From positions 1-64,000 of the forward strand of contig CALUXY010000004.1 of the NCBI GenBank assembly GCA_944324855.1: 64,000 nt of DNA, given 5' to 3'. This DNA is from Candidatus Gastranaerophilales bacterium. Its GTDB lineage: Bacteria; Cyanobacteriota; Vampirovibrionia; Gastranaerophilales; Gastranaerophilaceae. A program made the translations under genes and the position numbers. Under the pieces are notes generated by a model that ran no database searches, had not been told where the DNA came from, and saw nothing but the letters and a program-made list of their open reading frames with translations. Shown here piece after piece: positions 24,351-32,940 of the stretch (positions are counted from its first letter, which is position 1; each line of letters begins with the position of its first letter).

Positions 24351-25277
24351 ATGGGTTTAGCAGCATCACAAGCGCGCTTATTGTCATTGACAGCCAGAAT
24401 GCATGACATTGAGTACAAAGCGCAAAAATTGGAAGCACAAAAGCTTCAAATGGCAAATCAGTCACAACAAGTTTATCAAGAGTACGAAGACGCTCTTAAC
24501 ATGCAAAAGATTCAGTACAAAGTTATTGGTTCAGACGGTTCAGCATACTTCAAAGATGCAACAGTCAAGGCATTAGTAACAGCAACTGGCGAAGCAAAAT
24601 CAGATTACATTATGCACAATATTGCAACTAATCAAATGTATTGTACACGTGAAATGATAACTGCATTAGAAACAGCTAAGAATACAACACCAAAAGATAA
24701 TGGAGACGGTACATATTCAATCACTGGTGTTCCGGGTACTTATACAACAGAAGATGATGCAAAAGCAGGAGCATTTGCAGTAGAAATGGGTGATACACTC
24801 GGTTCATCTTCATCATACAAAACACTATATTTTGAAATGATTGAATGTATTAATAAACATGGTGGCGATGCACAACAAGCATTTATTGCAGTTGATAAAA
24901 CCGCAGCTGAAGATGCAACATACGGTGCAACACCGGAAGAAATGTCACAATTCACCAGTGCCGAATACTTAACCAACATGATTAACGAAGGTTTCATCGT
25001 ACTTCACAAACTCACAGGTGACAATATCACAGGTGCCGCAGATGAAGTAAACGTAGCCGTTGACCCTTCATTGCAACAGGTAGCTGATGAAACAGATCTT
25101 AAGAAGGCCGAAGCTAAATACGAAGCTGATATGGCTAAGATTAACGCAAAAGATAAGAAATTCGATACAGATATCGCAGCTTTAGAACAAGAAAGAAACG
25201 CAATCAAAACTGAAATCGATACGTTGAAGACAGTCGCAAAAGACAACGTAGAACGTACATTCAAGTTATTCAGTTAA
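24351..25277 (+). CDS. Coiled-coil protein of the MGLAASQARLL type, probably abundant
   Basis: The true start is ATG 24351 (MGLAASQARLLSLTARMHDI), with AAGGAG 9 bases before it; the frame is open further upstream but lacks a ribosome site there. The 308-residue protein has an N-terminal coiled coil (20-65), a central serine/threonine/glycine-rich domain with DGTYSITGVPGTYTTEDDAK, and a C-terminal coiled coil (255-300). No export signal is visible. N-termini of this kind recur in gut Melainabacteria genomes as I recall them, without assigned function. Codon use looks optimised for high expression. The head-coil and tail-coil layout recalls flagellin or other filament subunits, but that is speculation. 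Confidence 0.82.
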   Translation: MGLAASQARLLSLTARMHDIEYKAQKLEAQKLQMANQSQQVYQEYEDALNMQKIQYKVIGSDGSAYFKDATVKALVTATGEAKSDYIMHNIATNQMYCTREMITALETAKNTTPKDNGDGTYSITGVPGTYTTEDDAKAGAFAVEMGDTLGSSSSYKTLYFEMIECINKHGGDAQQAFIAVDKTAAEDATYGATPEEMSQFTSAEYLTNMINEGFIVLHKLTGDNITGAADEVNVAVDPSLQQVADETDLKKAEAKYEADMAKINAKDKKFDTDIAALEQERNAIKTEIDTLKTVAKDNVERTFKLFS

Positions 25278-25347
25278 TGGAATTAGGTAAAGGTAGAGAC
25301 AGGGTAACTATACCCTTCTCTCACCCGAGCCGGCCTGAGGGATTACT

Positions 25348-25479
25348 ATGTCCCGAAACAAAAAAAGATTGCTCTTTGATAAACTGCATAAAAGATTTGA
25401 GAATGGTTGTTTCAACAAGAAACGTAAAATAACTTCTCTCCTGTATCACAGAATAACTATGTCTAAATCAGGAAATTAA
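25348..25479 (+). CDS. Possible small basic protein (43 residues)
   Basis: The frame starts at ATG 25348 with GAGGG about 7 bases upstream and reads MSRNKKRLLFDKLHKRFENG, then a second basic half. About a third of its residues are lysine or arginine, which suits an RNA- or DNA-binding peptide. It stands between the MGLAASQ-type gene and a terminator, and no family was recognised. Chance is quite possible. Confidence 0.25.
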   Translation: MSRNKKRLLFDKLHKRFENGCFNKKRKITSLLYHRITMSKSGN

Positions 25480-25697
25480 AAGAAATAAATATCCGCTCAA
25501 TACGTATTGCAGAAAATCAGGTTCAATTAAAAGCGAGAAATAAAATAAATGAAACAATTAAAGAGAAAAATTAAATAGAAGCAAGTTTAGTAAACAAGGT
25601 GGATTAATGCGGATGCGTTAATTAACCGAGGGAGTCGAGGTTTCCCCGAACTTCAAACAAAACTCCCATACGATGCTAAAAGTTCCTATAATTTCCT

Positions 25698-25882
25698 TTT
25701 TCTTATTCCTAATTAATAATTGCCACTGTCCTAAAACAGATGGCATTTTTTTTGTTTTTAATCATGTTACGACTAACTTCCGGTTTGGTGTGCCACGTAG
25801 AATTTCAAACTAAACCAAATATATTTACCCCCACCAAACCATTCTGTTCATTTTATTTTGTTTTTAATTAGGAATAAGAAAA
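25698..25882. repeat. 19-bp inverted repeat pair
   Basis: TTTTCTTATTCCTAATTAA at 25698-25716 is the exact reverse complement of 25864-25882. The 147 bases between hold a terminator hairpin and a copy of the ATATTTACCCCC repeat. The size and layout resemble the ends of a small non-autonomous element, but no target-site duplication was checked. Confidence 0.5.
25721..25757 (+). terminator. Strong rho-independent terminator
   Basis: TGCCACTGT and ACAGATGGCA pair, with small mismatches, followed by a run of eight T on the plus strand. Confidence 0.8.
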
Positions 25883-25979
25883 GATTTGTAATACGGTTCG
25901 CAGAAACTGCGTTTCTGACTCACCTGCCTCTATTCAAAATGATACTTAATCATTTTGAACAGAGTTCTTCTAATTAATT

Positions 25980-26012
25980 GCCGTTACCATCAAGGTCACG
26001 GCTTTTTATTTT
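25980..26012 (+). terminator. Second terminator-like hairpin
   Basis: GCCGTTACC and GGTCACGGC pair with one mismatch around a 5-base loop, followed by TTTTTATTTTT on the plus strand. No gene upstream of it within 500 bases is clear. Confidence 0.6.
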
Positions 26013-26014
26013 TG

Positions 26015-26528
26015 GCAAGTGATTAGGTGACTGGGAGATTAAGTGATTAAGCAGGTGAATCGTGAGTAGTGATTAGTGAGCAGACGTCATTACGAGGAGG
26101 GGTAAATGTGGAAATAAAAATTAAAGTTGTATTATTTACTCCCGACGAAGTAATCTTTTTGTAAGTGATTAAGTGATTAAGATATTCCGATGCGTTCGAC
26201 AATGCGATCCTTCACATTCGTTCAGGACGACGAAAAACCTGTCATTCTGAGGGTAAACCCCGAAGAATCTCTTTTTGGGACAAGTGATTGGGAGATTAAG
26301 TGATTAAGCAGGTGAATCGTGAGTAGTGATTAGTGAGCAGACGTCATTACGAGGAGGGGTAAATGTGGAAATAAAAATTAAAGTTGTATTATTTACTCCC
26401 GACGAAGTAATCTTTTTGTAAGTGACTAAGAAATTTCGATGCGTTCGACAATGCGGTCCTTCACATTCGTTCAGGACGACGAAAACCAGTCATTCTGAGG
26501 GTAAAACCCGAAGAATCTCTTTTTTGGG
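26015..26528. repeat. Tandem direct repeat of about 257 bp (two copies)
   Basis: Two near-identical units, offset by 257 bases, begin GCAAGTGATT and include GGGAGATTAAGTGATTAAGC, ACGTCATTACGAGGAGGGG, GCGTTCGACAATGCG and a GTCATTCTGAGG...CCGAAGAATCT end. A partial third unit starts at 26529. Differences between copies (for example GATCC/GGTCC, GATTAAG present or absent) show that they are not a sequencing duplicate. No frame is conserved. The units share sequence with repeats at 8.1-8.4 kb and 63.3 kb. Confidence 0.85.
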
Positions 26529-26720
26529 GCAAGTGATTAGGGGAGTAGAAAAGCAGCTGAGGAATTAAGCAGCTACGCAGCTAGGATGACTGGTTACGAA
26601 TATTACAATAATTTCGCCTAACAGCTTAACTTCATAGCCACTTATCTCCTTTCTTCAATGAGTAAGCGCAATTTCAACCCAATATTATTTCCCCCTATTT
26701 CCCCCTATTTACCCCCCCCA
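26529..26720. repeat. Degenerate repeat tail before the SulP gene
   Basis: This stretch starts with a truncated third copy of the tandem unit, holds three AGCAGCT / AGCTACGCAGCT words, and ends with GAGTAAGCGCAATTTCAACC and repeated TTTCCCCCTA words. The last part matches 8402-8440. No gene is seen. Confidence 0.65.
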
Positions 26721-26760
26721 ATCTTACCATTTTTATTATTTATTGTGTTAATATTATTTT

Positions 26761-28362
26761 ATGAGAATAAAAGAAAGATTTAGTATATTAACAGGTGATT
26801 TATTCGGCGGAATTAATTCCGCAATAATTACGCTTCCGCAGGCTTTAGCATTTGGTGTAGCAACAGGTTTTGGCGCAAGTGCAGGGTTATGGGGGGCAAT
26901 TATTTTATGTTTGGTTGCAGGATTACTGGGACCAAGAATCCCTATTGTATCAGGAACAACTGGGCCGGTTGCAATCGTTGTAGCTTCCATGATGACAGCG
27001 TTAGGTTATGATATCAGAGCTGCGGTTACTATTTTGATTATGGCTGCAGTGTTTCAATTCATTGCTGCATTAACAACCCTTCCTTCTGTTGTTAAATACG
27101 TTCCTTATCCTGTAATATCAGGATTTATGAATGGGGTTGGCGTGATAATTATTATTCTGCAGCTTAATCCTTTGATGGGGCATAAAACGTTATCTTCCAC
27201 TCTTGATACTTTAATAAATATGCATAATTCTATTCTGAACGTTAATCCTGATGCATTATTAATAGGGGTGATTACTTTATTAATTGTATTTGGAATCCCG
27301 AAGAAAATTAATAAAATAATTCCTTCTCAAATTCTTGCATTGATTTTAGCAACATTTATTTCAATAAAAATGGGATTGAATATTGACAGAATATCAAATG
27401 TATCAGTTTCTTTTCCTGCATTGGTTCAGCCTTATTTTGATATAAATAAAATAATAAAATATATCCCGTATGCCTTAACTTTGACGGTTGTATTCTCTGC
27501 AGAATCATTATTAACCGGATTGGTATCAGATTCTATTATGAAAACAAAATCCAGTCCTAAACATATACTGTCAGCATTGGGTATCGGAAATTTTGTTTGC
27601 GGTTTAACCGGTTCACTCGGCGGCTCTGCTGCGACAATGAGAACGGTTGCTGCATTAAATTCCGGTTCAACGACAAGGTTGACTACCTTAATTAATCCTT
27701 TGATTTTATTAATACTTTTATTTTGCTGTTCCGGGTTTGTTGCACAAATTCCGCTTGCTGTTCTGGCCGGGATTTTAATAAAAATAGGTTATGACATACT
27801 CGATATGAAATTTATAAAAGTTCTCCGCTATGCGCCGAAAGACGATTTGTTAATATTATTTGTAGTGTTTTTACTGACAGTATTTTATAACCTTATATTT
27901 GCTGTTGGTGCCGGAATTACTCTTGCGGCGTTGTTGTATGCAAAACGGGTTGCAGATAAAGCCAAAACTGTTCATAAAAAGGTATATGATGCTGATATTA
28001 TGCAGATGGAAAGAATATTGGAACGAGATTATAAACACAAAATACGTGTTGTTCATATTGAAGGTCAGTTTTTCTTCGGTTCCGCAACACAACTGGTATC
28101 ACATTTTGATGATGTTTTAGGTACGGAATATCTTATATTGAATTATGATGCGGATGATTTGCTTGATATTTCTGCCGTATTTGCTCTTGAAGATATAATT
28201 GTAAGATTAAAATCCCAGCATATTAAAGTTATTTTAGTTTCTAATAAAGATGTTGTTTCTCAATTGGATTCATTATCAATAATAAATCAGATAGGGTATG
28301 ATAATGTGTTTTATGATGAAAATTCTGCAATAGATTATGCAAAATCAAAACTTAAGTATTAG
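26761..28362 (+). CDS. SulP-family anion transporter with STAS domain
   Basis: The 533-residue protein has about ten to twelve membrane helices and the SulP signature AIITLPQALAFGVATGFG near the N-terminus. The cytoplasmic STAS domain occupies about residues 420-533 (VVHIEGQFFFGSA, then LILNYDADDLLDIS). Family members carry sulfate, bicarbonate, dicarboxylates or other anions; this one could be sulfate, bicarbonate or a C4-dicarboxylate carrier. AATATT-like hexamers lie 6-10 bases before the ATG with no ribosome site. Its stop is immediately followed by the convergent neighbour's stop, with no gap. Confidence 0.9.
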   Translation: MRIKERFSILTGDLFGGINSAIITLPQALAFGVATGFGASAGLWGAIILCLVAGLLGPRIPIVSGTTGPVAIVVASMMTALGYDIRAAVTILIMAAVFQFIAALTTLPSVVKYVPYPVISGFMNGVGVIIIILQLNPLMGHKTLSSTLDTLINMHNSILNVNPDALLIGVITLLIVFGIPKKINKIIPSQILALILATFISIKMGLNIDRISNVSVSFPALVQPYFDINKIIKYIPYALTLTVVFSAESLLTGLVSDSIMKTKSSPKHILSALGIGNFVCGLTGSLGGSAATMRTVAALNSGSTTRLTTLINPLILLILLFCCSGFVAQIPLAVLAGILIKIGYDILDMKFIKVLRYAPKDDLLILFVVFLLTVFYNLIFAVGAGITLAALLYAKRVADKAKTVHKKVYDADIMQMERILERDYKHKIRVVHIEGQFFFGSATQLVSHFDDVLGTEYLILNYDADDLLDISAVFALEDIIVRLKSQHIKVILVSNKDVVSQLDSLSIINQIGYDNVFYDENSAIDYAKSKLKY

Positions 28363-29025
28363 TTAAGCAAATAAATTATCCATCGGGTCTTTAAGTAAAT
28401 TTTGTATCATAATTTTCTTTTCGCCCCGGCTGTTTTCAAGAACAAAATAAGTTGTTTTTGAATGATTTTTGGGGTTCCTTCTTGTTTGAATAGATATTTT
28501 ATTTATTTCATTAGGATATTGTTTGTCAATTTTTTTTAATACGGAAACAATCCTTTTTGTCGGATTATTATTCTTATTCAGATTATCAATCATATATAAA
28601 GGTAATCGTTCCATAAAGTTATCATTTTGTAATGTTTTTGATTTTTTTATTGTTTTGTCAATAAGTTTTATATTTTTTCTGACCTTTTCGACATTCACTA
28701 TTGCCTGTTTGATATTATCAACAAAACGGCGTGCAAAATTTTCATTCTCAACCATTCTTCGTGCAGAACGTTCCGGAATATCTGTTGAGATTTTCCCTGT
28801 TTTATCGGTTACTGTCGTGATTAAGTTTAATTGATTACTATCTAAACGTGGATTAATTGTGACAGTTGATTCTTCTTTCAGGTTTGAAAGATTTTTAACT
28901 TGTCTCAACGTTTGTTTTAGGGCGTTTTTGTTCGTTTTATCCGCAAAAAAACGGTCAAAAATCATACCTTCACGGATGTTATATTTGTTGGTATTTATAC
29001 GTGCTTTGAACGATACATTATCCAT
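28363..29025 (-). CDS. Hypothetical basic helical protein with N-terminal SFKA motif
   Basis: No family was recognised. The 220-residue protein starts MDNVSFKARINTN, matching the window's recurring short N-terminal motif. The body is strongly basic and helical from 95 to 165. A possible beta region at 55-75 reads TVTINPRLDSNQLNLITTVT. The C-terminal 40 residues contain TTYFVLENSRGEKKIMIQN. There is no signal peptide or membrane helix. It lies between the SulP gene and the rfb cluster and is convergent with SulP at zero distance. Confidence 0.7.
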   Translation of the reverse strand: MDNVSFKARINTNKYNIREGMIFDRFFADKTNKNALKQTLRQVKNLSNLKEESTVTINPRLDSNQLNLITTVTDKTGKISTDIPERSARRMVENENFARRFVDNIKQAIVNVEKVRKNIKLIDKTIKKSKTLQNDNFMERLPLYMIDNLNKNNNPTKRIVSVLKKIDKQYPNEINKISIQTRRNPKNHSKTTYFVLENSRGEKKIMIQNLLKDPMDNLFA

Positions 29026-29050
29026 AGGTATAGTTATACCGTATTTTTAA

Positions 29051-29923
29051 TTATTTGACAATCTTTTTTGCATAATTGTAATATTCGTTACCTTTAATGT
29101 TTTTAATATTCTTATATATTTCTTCTTTGGTTAAGTATCCCATACGGTATGCAATCTCTTCCAGGCAGGCAATTTTAATCCCTTGATTTTCTTCAATTGT
29201 CTGGATGTATAAACTTGCCTGTAATAAAGAATGATGTGTTCCTGTATCAAGCCAGGCAAAACCGCGTCCTAATTTATTAACTGTTAATTGATTCTTTTCA
29301 AGATAGATTTTATTCAAATCTGTAATTTCATATTCGCCTCTCTTGGAAGGTTTTAAGTTTTTAGCATATTCAACAACTTTGTTATCATAAAAATAAAGTC
29401 CTGTTACTGCATAATCAGATTTTGGATTTTGCGGTTTTTCTTCAATAGAAATAGCCTTGTTATTCTCATCAAATTCCACAACTCCGAATCTTTGAGGATC
29501 TTTTACCTGATAACCGAATACTGCGGCTCCGCCGTTTTGTTCAATATTTTTAATTGTAGAATGCAGCATTCCTGAGAATCCTTGTCCGTAAAAAATGTTA
29601 TCACCTAAGATTAAAGCGGCAGAATCATTCCCGATAAATTCTTCTCCGAGAACAAAGGCTTGTGCCAAACCGTCTGGTGATGGTTGCTCTTTGTATTCAA
29701 AATGTATACCGAATTGATGTCCGTCGCCCAATAGCTTTTTAAAGTTTGGCAAATCCTGCGGAGTAGAAATTATTAAAATTTCCCTTATTCCGGCAAGCAT
29801 AAAAACAGATATCGGATGGTAAATCATCGGTTTATCATAAACCGGCAGCAATTGTTTTGATACGACCATTGTACTGGGATAAAGCCTTGTTCCGGCACCT
29901 CCTGCTAGAATTATTCCTTTCAT
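29051..29923 (-). CDS. rfbA: Glucose-1-phosphate thymidylyltransferase
   Basis: The 290-residue protein is RmlA/RfbA: the N-terminal [20 protein letters not shown] binds the nucleotide, with LGDNIFYG and [20 protein letters not shown] further on. It makes dTDP-glucose from dTTP and glucose 1-phosphate, the first step to dTDP-rhamnose and related deoxysugars. It directly follows rfbB (stop and start adjacent) and closes the rfbC-GT-rfbB-rfbA operon. Confidence 0.97.
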   Translation of the reverse strand: MKGIILAGGAGTRLYPSTMVVSKQLLPVYDKPMIYHPISVFMLAGIREILIISTPQDLPNFKKLLGDGHQFGIHFEYKEQPSPDGLAQAFVLGEEFIGNDSAALILGDNIFYGQGFSGMLHSTIKNIEQNGGAAVFGYQVKDPQRFGVVEFDENNKAISIEEKPQNPKSDYAVTGLYFYDNKVVEYAKNLKPSKRGEYEITDLNKIYLEKNQLTVNKLGRGFAWLDTGTHHSLLQASLYIQTIEENQGIKIACLEEIAYRMGYLTKEEIYKNIKNIKGNEYYNYAKKIVK

Positions 29924-30904
29924 CTATACTAAACTCACTTTCTTCGCTTCAATTTGCTCTATCCATTTCTGGTTGTTTAAATACCAGTCAATAGTTAATT
30001 TGATTCCTTCTTCAAATGTTAAAGACGGTTTCCAGCCAAGTTCCGAAGTTATTTTATCATTTGATATTGCATAACGTCTGTCATGTCCCAATCTGTCTTG
30101 GACGTATTCAATAGATGATTCATCTTTACCCATTGCATCAAGAATTAAATGTGTTATTTCAAGATTTGTTTTTTCATTGTGTCCGCCGATATTATATACT
30201 TCACCGATTTTTCCTTTATGTAATACAACATCAATTGCTTCACAATGATCATAAACGTATAACCAGTCTCTGACATTCAAGCCGTCACCATATACCGGAA
30301 CTTTTTCGCCTTTTAAAAGTTTTGATATAAAGAACGGTATTAATTTTTCAGGATACTGATACGGACCATAGTTATTTGAACATCTGGTATTTAAAACAGG
30401 CAGTTTATAAGTTTCAAAATATGCTCTTGTCAGCATATCCGCACTTGCTTTTGATGCAGAATACGGGCTGTTTGGAGCAAGCGGAGTTGTTTCATAAAAG
30501 TAGCCGGTTTTACCGAGTGTTCCGTATACTTCGTCTGTTGAAACCTGCAGATATCTCTCAATTCCGAGTTCTTTTGATGCTTGTAACAGATTTAAAGTCC
30601 CCTGAACGTTTGTTTCTATAAAAATTTCAGGGTTTGTAATTGAACGGTCAACATGTGATTCTGCCGCAAAATTAATTACACAATCACATTCTGCGATTAA
30701 CTCTCTTGCAAGTTTTTTATCGCAAATATTTCCTTTTATAAATGTATAATTCGGATTATTTTTGATATCATCCAAATTTTCAATATTTCCGGCATAAGTT
30801 AGTGCATCAAGATTTATAATTTTATAATCAGGATGCTTATTCAGTATATGTCTTACAAAACAGCTGCCTATAAAACCTGCACCGCCTGTTACTAATATTC
30901 TCAT
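29924..30904 (-). CDS. rfbB: dTDP-glucose 4,6-dehydratase
   Basis: The 326-residue extended short-chain dehydrogenase has GGAGFIGSCF at the N-terminus, the Y-x3-K pair in YSASKAS with the upstream STDEVYG (T, D and E catalytic), and RCSNNYGPYQYPEKLIPFF. It converts dTDP-glucose to dTDP-4-keto-6-deoxyglucose with bound NAD+. It overlaps the glycosyltransferase stop by 4 bases and abuts rfbA. Confidence 0.97.
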   Translation of the reverse strand: MRILVTGGAGFIGSCFVRHILNKHPDYKIINLDALTYAGNIENLDDIKNNPNYTFIKGNICDKKLARELIAECDCVINFAAESHVDRSITNPEIFIETNVQGTLNLLQASKELGIERYLQVSTDEVYGTLGKTGYFYETTPLAPNSPYSASKASADMLTRAYFETYKLPVLNTRCSNNYGPYQYPEKLIPFFISKLLKGEKVPVYGDGLNVRDWLYVYDHCEAIDVVLHKGKIGEVYNIGGHNEKTNLEITHLILDAMGKDESSIEYVQDRLGHDRRYAISNDKITSELGWKPSLTFEEGIKLTIDWYLNNQKWIEQIEAKKVSLV

Positions 30905-31674
30905 TTGTTACCTCCGCGAATGGTATTTGTTTGTCTGGTATCCTCTCTGTTTATTGTAACAGAAATACCAAGTATTCTAAAAATATGCCGGCTTCTTGTT
31001 TTTTCGTATGATAATAAACGGTTGAATAAAGTAAGAGTATGTTTTCGGTAATAACTTGCTTCTTGTTCAACCTCTTTACTAAACTCTTTTGATGACAATG
31101 AGCCGTAGTGATACATCTTTAAACCTTCAATAACGTAATTCTTTTTGTGATGTTTTTTATTTTGAAATACCAGATAATCATCCCCAAAGAATACTTTTAA
31201 ATCGGCTGGAATTTCATAAAAACTGTTTTTATGAAGAAACATCATTACACCAAAATTGAACGTCGTAAATGATGTTTCTTCCAATCTATACGAAGTATTT
31301 GTTATTTTTTCAGGTTCGTATGATTTGTTTATCATTGAATATCCGTTTGTGCCGATAATCCCGATTTTTTCAGAGATGTCATTTATTATCTTTGAACAAA
31401 ACCCTTGAGGAATACAGATATCATCGTTTAATATTCCAAGATAATCATATTTTGCTTCTTTTACTCCTAAATTCCAGCTTGGATTAACAAATAAATTTTG
31501 TTCAGGAATTATTATGCGGACTTTATCATTATCAAAGTTAAAACCTTTGGTTGAATTATCAATAACAATAATTTCGCCGACAACAGAATCGCTAACCAGA
31601 GTGTTTAATAACTGGTTAAGAAATTCCAAATTCTTTTGTAGTGTCGGGATTATTATTGATAATTTTTTATCCAT
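30901..31674 (-). CDS. Glycosyltransferase family 2
   Basis: The 257-residue protein starts KLSIIIPTLQKN and has VIDNSTKGF for nucleotide binding and GILNDDICIP as the DxD-type metal motif. It lies inside the rfb operon between rfbC and rfbB with 4- and 8-base overlaps, so it probably transfers the dTDP-linked deoxysugar made by its neighbours to a surface glycan. No membrane helix is seen; the C-terminal third is basic (HIFRILGISVT). Confidence 0.88.
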   Translation of the reverse strand: MDKKLSIIIPTLQKNLEFLNQLLNTLVSDSVVGEIIVIDNSTKGFNFDNDKVRIIIPEQNLFVNPSWNLGVKEAKYDYLGILNDDICIPQGFCSKIINDISEKIGIIGTNGYSMINKSYEPEKITNTSYRLEETSFTTFNFGVMMFLHKNSFYEIPADLKVFFGDDYLVFQNKKHHKKNYVIEGLKMYHYGSLSSKEFSKEVEQEASYYRKHTLTLFNRLLSYEKTRSRHIFRILGISVTINREDTRQTNTIRGGNK

Positions 31675-32215
31675 GGAATAATTCTTTCAATGTTTTTTGT
31701 TTTGTGTCTTTTTCACTTAATATCGGTTCAAAATCTATACCCCAATCGATATTAATCGTTTCGTCGTTCCATATAATACCGCAATCTGCTTGTGGAGCAT
31801 ACTCTCCGCTTGCTTTGTAGATTAATTCTGCAGTGTCTGATAAAACAACAAAACCGTGTGCAAACCCGTCCGGAATGAATAACATATGTTTATTATCTTC
31901 TGAAAGTTCAACCTTTACATATTTCCCAAATGTTTTGGATTCCGGTCTTATATCAACGGCAACATCGTAAATTCTGCCTCTTGTACATCTGACAAGTTTA
32001 GCCTGTCCGTAAGGTGCCTTTTGGAAATGCAACCCTCTTAAAACATGTGCGGTCGATTTAGAATGGTTATCCTGATTAAATTCGACGGTTATTCCGTTGG
32101 CTTGAAATTCAGATTTTTTGTATGATTCCATAAAAAAGCCTCTGTTGTCTCCAAAGACTTTTGGTTTTACTAAAATTACATCTTCTATATTTTGTTTTTC
32201 AAATTCAAAACTCAT
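31667..32215 (-). CDS. rfbC: dTDP-4-dehydrorhamnose 3,5-epimerase
   Basis: The start is set at ATG 32215 (MSFEFEKQNIEDVILV), with TGGAG 7 bases before it; the longer open frame lacks a ribosome site. This gives 182 residues, the normal RmlC length. FGDNRGFFMESYKKSEF and RGLHFQKAPYGQAKLVRC with the active-site H, plus FIPDGFAHGFVV, match the cupin fold. It epimerises C3 and C5 of dTDP-4-keto-6-deoxyglucose. The reductase RfbD is not in this window, so the final sugar is uncertain. Confidence 0.96.
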   Translation of the reverse strand: MSFEFEKQNIEDVILVKPKVFGDNRGFFMESYKKSEFQANGITVEFNQDNHSKSTAHVLRGLHFQKAPYGQAKLVRCTRGRIYDVAVDIRPESKTFGKYVKVELSEDNKHMLFIPDGFAHGFVVLSDTAELIYKASGEYAPQADCGIIWNDETINIDWGIDFEPILSEKDTKQKTLKELFHG

Positions 32216-32268
32216 AACTATACTCCATTTTATTATTATACCATCAAGATTTAGCTTATATCTTAATA

Positions 32269-32297
32269 TTAACAATTCTTTATGAAGATGATATGAT
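32269..32297 (+). promoter_or_regulatory. Promoter with start codon at the expected transcription start
   Basis: TTAACA (32269-32274) and TATGAT (32292-32297) are separated by exactly 17 bases. The ATG at 32304 begins 6 bases after the -10 box, where transcription would start, and no ribosome site is possible between them. Confidence 0.65.
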
Positions 32298-32303
32298 TGC
32301 TTT

Positions 32304-32903
32304 ATGGTTAATGTAGAAGATATTCAAAAATATGAATTGTATTTGCAATTCTTGGATAAAAAACTCAGTAGTTTTTTCGAGGAGCAGGCACCTTACATAC
32401 ATTGTAAAGAAGGATGTTCTTTTTGCTGCGAAAAAGGAGAATACCCGTTTTCTGAGATTGAATTTGCGTATCTTATGATTGGGGTAAGGACTTTAGATGC
32501 AGAAACCGTGAAATTAATTGAAAATAATATTCTTCAAATAAAAAAACAAAAAGAAAAGTATAAATCCGATAAACCTTTTATGTATCAATGTCCGTTTTTA
32601 ATAAATAAAAAATGCAGTCTATATAATTTTAGGGGGATAATTTGCCGTTCTCACGGGCTGGCATTTTTTAGTAAAGAAGGAAAGCTTCTTGTGCCGGCAT
32701 GTGTGGATTTGGGGTTAAATTATTCAAGTGTATACGATTTTGAAACTCAAACCATTTCGGATGAAAAATATAAGCAGTCCGGAATTAAGCAAGAACCTTT
32801 GGCACATAATGTCGGGATTCATTATTTAACAAACAATGATTATTTGCAATCAATCGGGTTAGATTTTGGTGAAATTAAGCCAATGTTAGATTGGATTCCA
32901 TAG
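32304..32903 (+). CDS. YkgJ-family cysteine-cluster protein
   Basis: The 199-residue protein has the two-part cysteine signature of the zinc/iron-chelating YkgJ family (PF03692): HCKEGCSFCCEKGEYPFSE near residues 33-51 and CPFLINKKCSLYNFRGIICR near 97-116. These bind a metal or cluster of unknown role. It is divergent from rfbC by 88 bases and has its own TTAACA/TATGAT promoter. The transcript would start about at the ATG, so it is likely leaderless. No partner gene gives a further hint. Confidence 0.88.
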   Translation: MVNVEDIQKYELYLQFLDKKLSSFFEEQAPYIHCKEGCSFCCEKGEYPFSEIEFAYLMIGVRTLDAETVKLIENNILQIKKQKEKYKSDKPFMYQCPFLINKKCSLYNFRGIICRSHGLAFFSKEGKLLVPACVDLGLNYSSVYDFETQTISDEKYKQSGIKQEPLAHNVGIHYLTNNDYLQSIGLDFGEIKPMLDWIP

Positions 32904-32940
32904 TTTCTAAAAATTGCATTTATTATATAATATAAGTATT

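Larger units (their letters stand above)
25278..25760 (+). other. Non-coding or small-ORF region after the MGLAASQ-type gene, ending in a terminator
   Basis: There is no convincing gene in this 480-base stretch, but it looks transcribed and structured. The hairpin GGGTAACTATACCC lies near 25297-25312, and GGGAGTCGAGGTTTCCCC near 25630. It ends in a strong terminator at 25721-25757. A basic 43-codon frame (25348-25479) is listed separately. It may be a 3' UTR or a structured RNA; none of tmRNA, RNase P, 6S or SRP RNA was recognised. Confidence 0.4.

Noticed and set aside
25277-25432. 51-codon frame beginning inside the MGLAASQ gene's stop codon
   Set aside because: Composition is uneven and no ribosome site precedes it; the 43-codon frame at 25348 has a better site, and both may be chance.
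26015-26528. CRISPR array
   Set aside because: The repeats are 257 bp in two copies with no short repeat-spacer pattern and no cas genes.
25278-26760. tRNA, rRNA, tmRNA or RNase P RNA genes
   Set aside because: No T-loop, cloverleaf or conserved core of these RNAs could be recognised here or elsewhere in the window.
26754-26990. 78-codon minus-strand frame at the 5' end of the SulP gene
   Set aside because: It is the antisense shadow of a transmembrane-coding segment.
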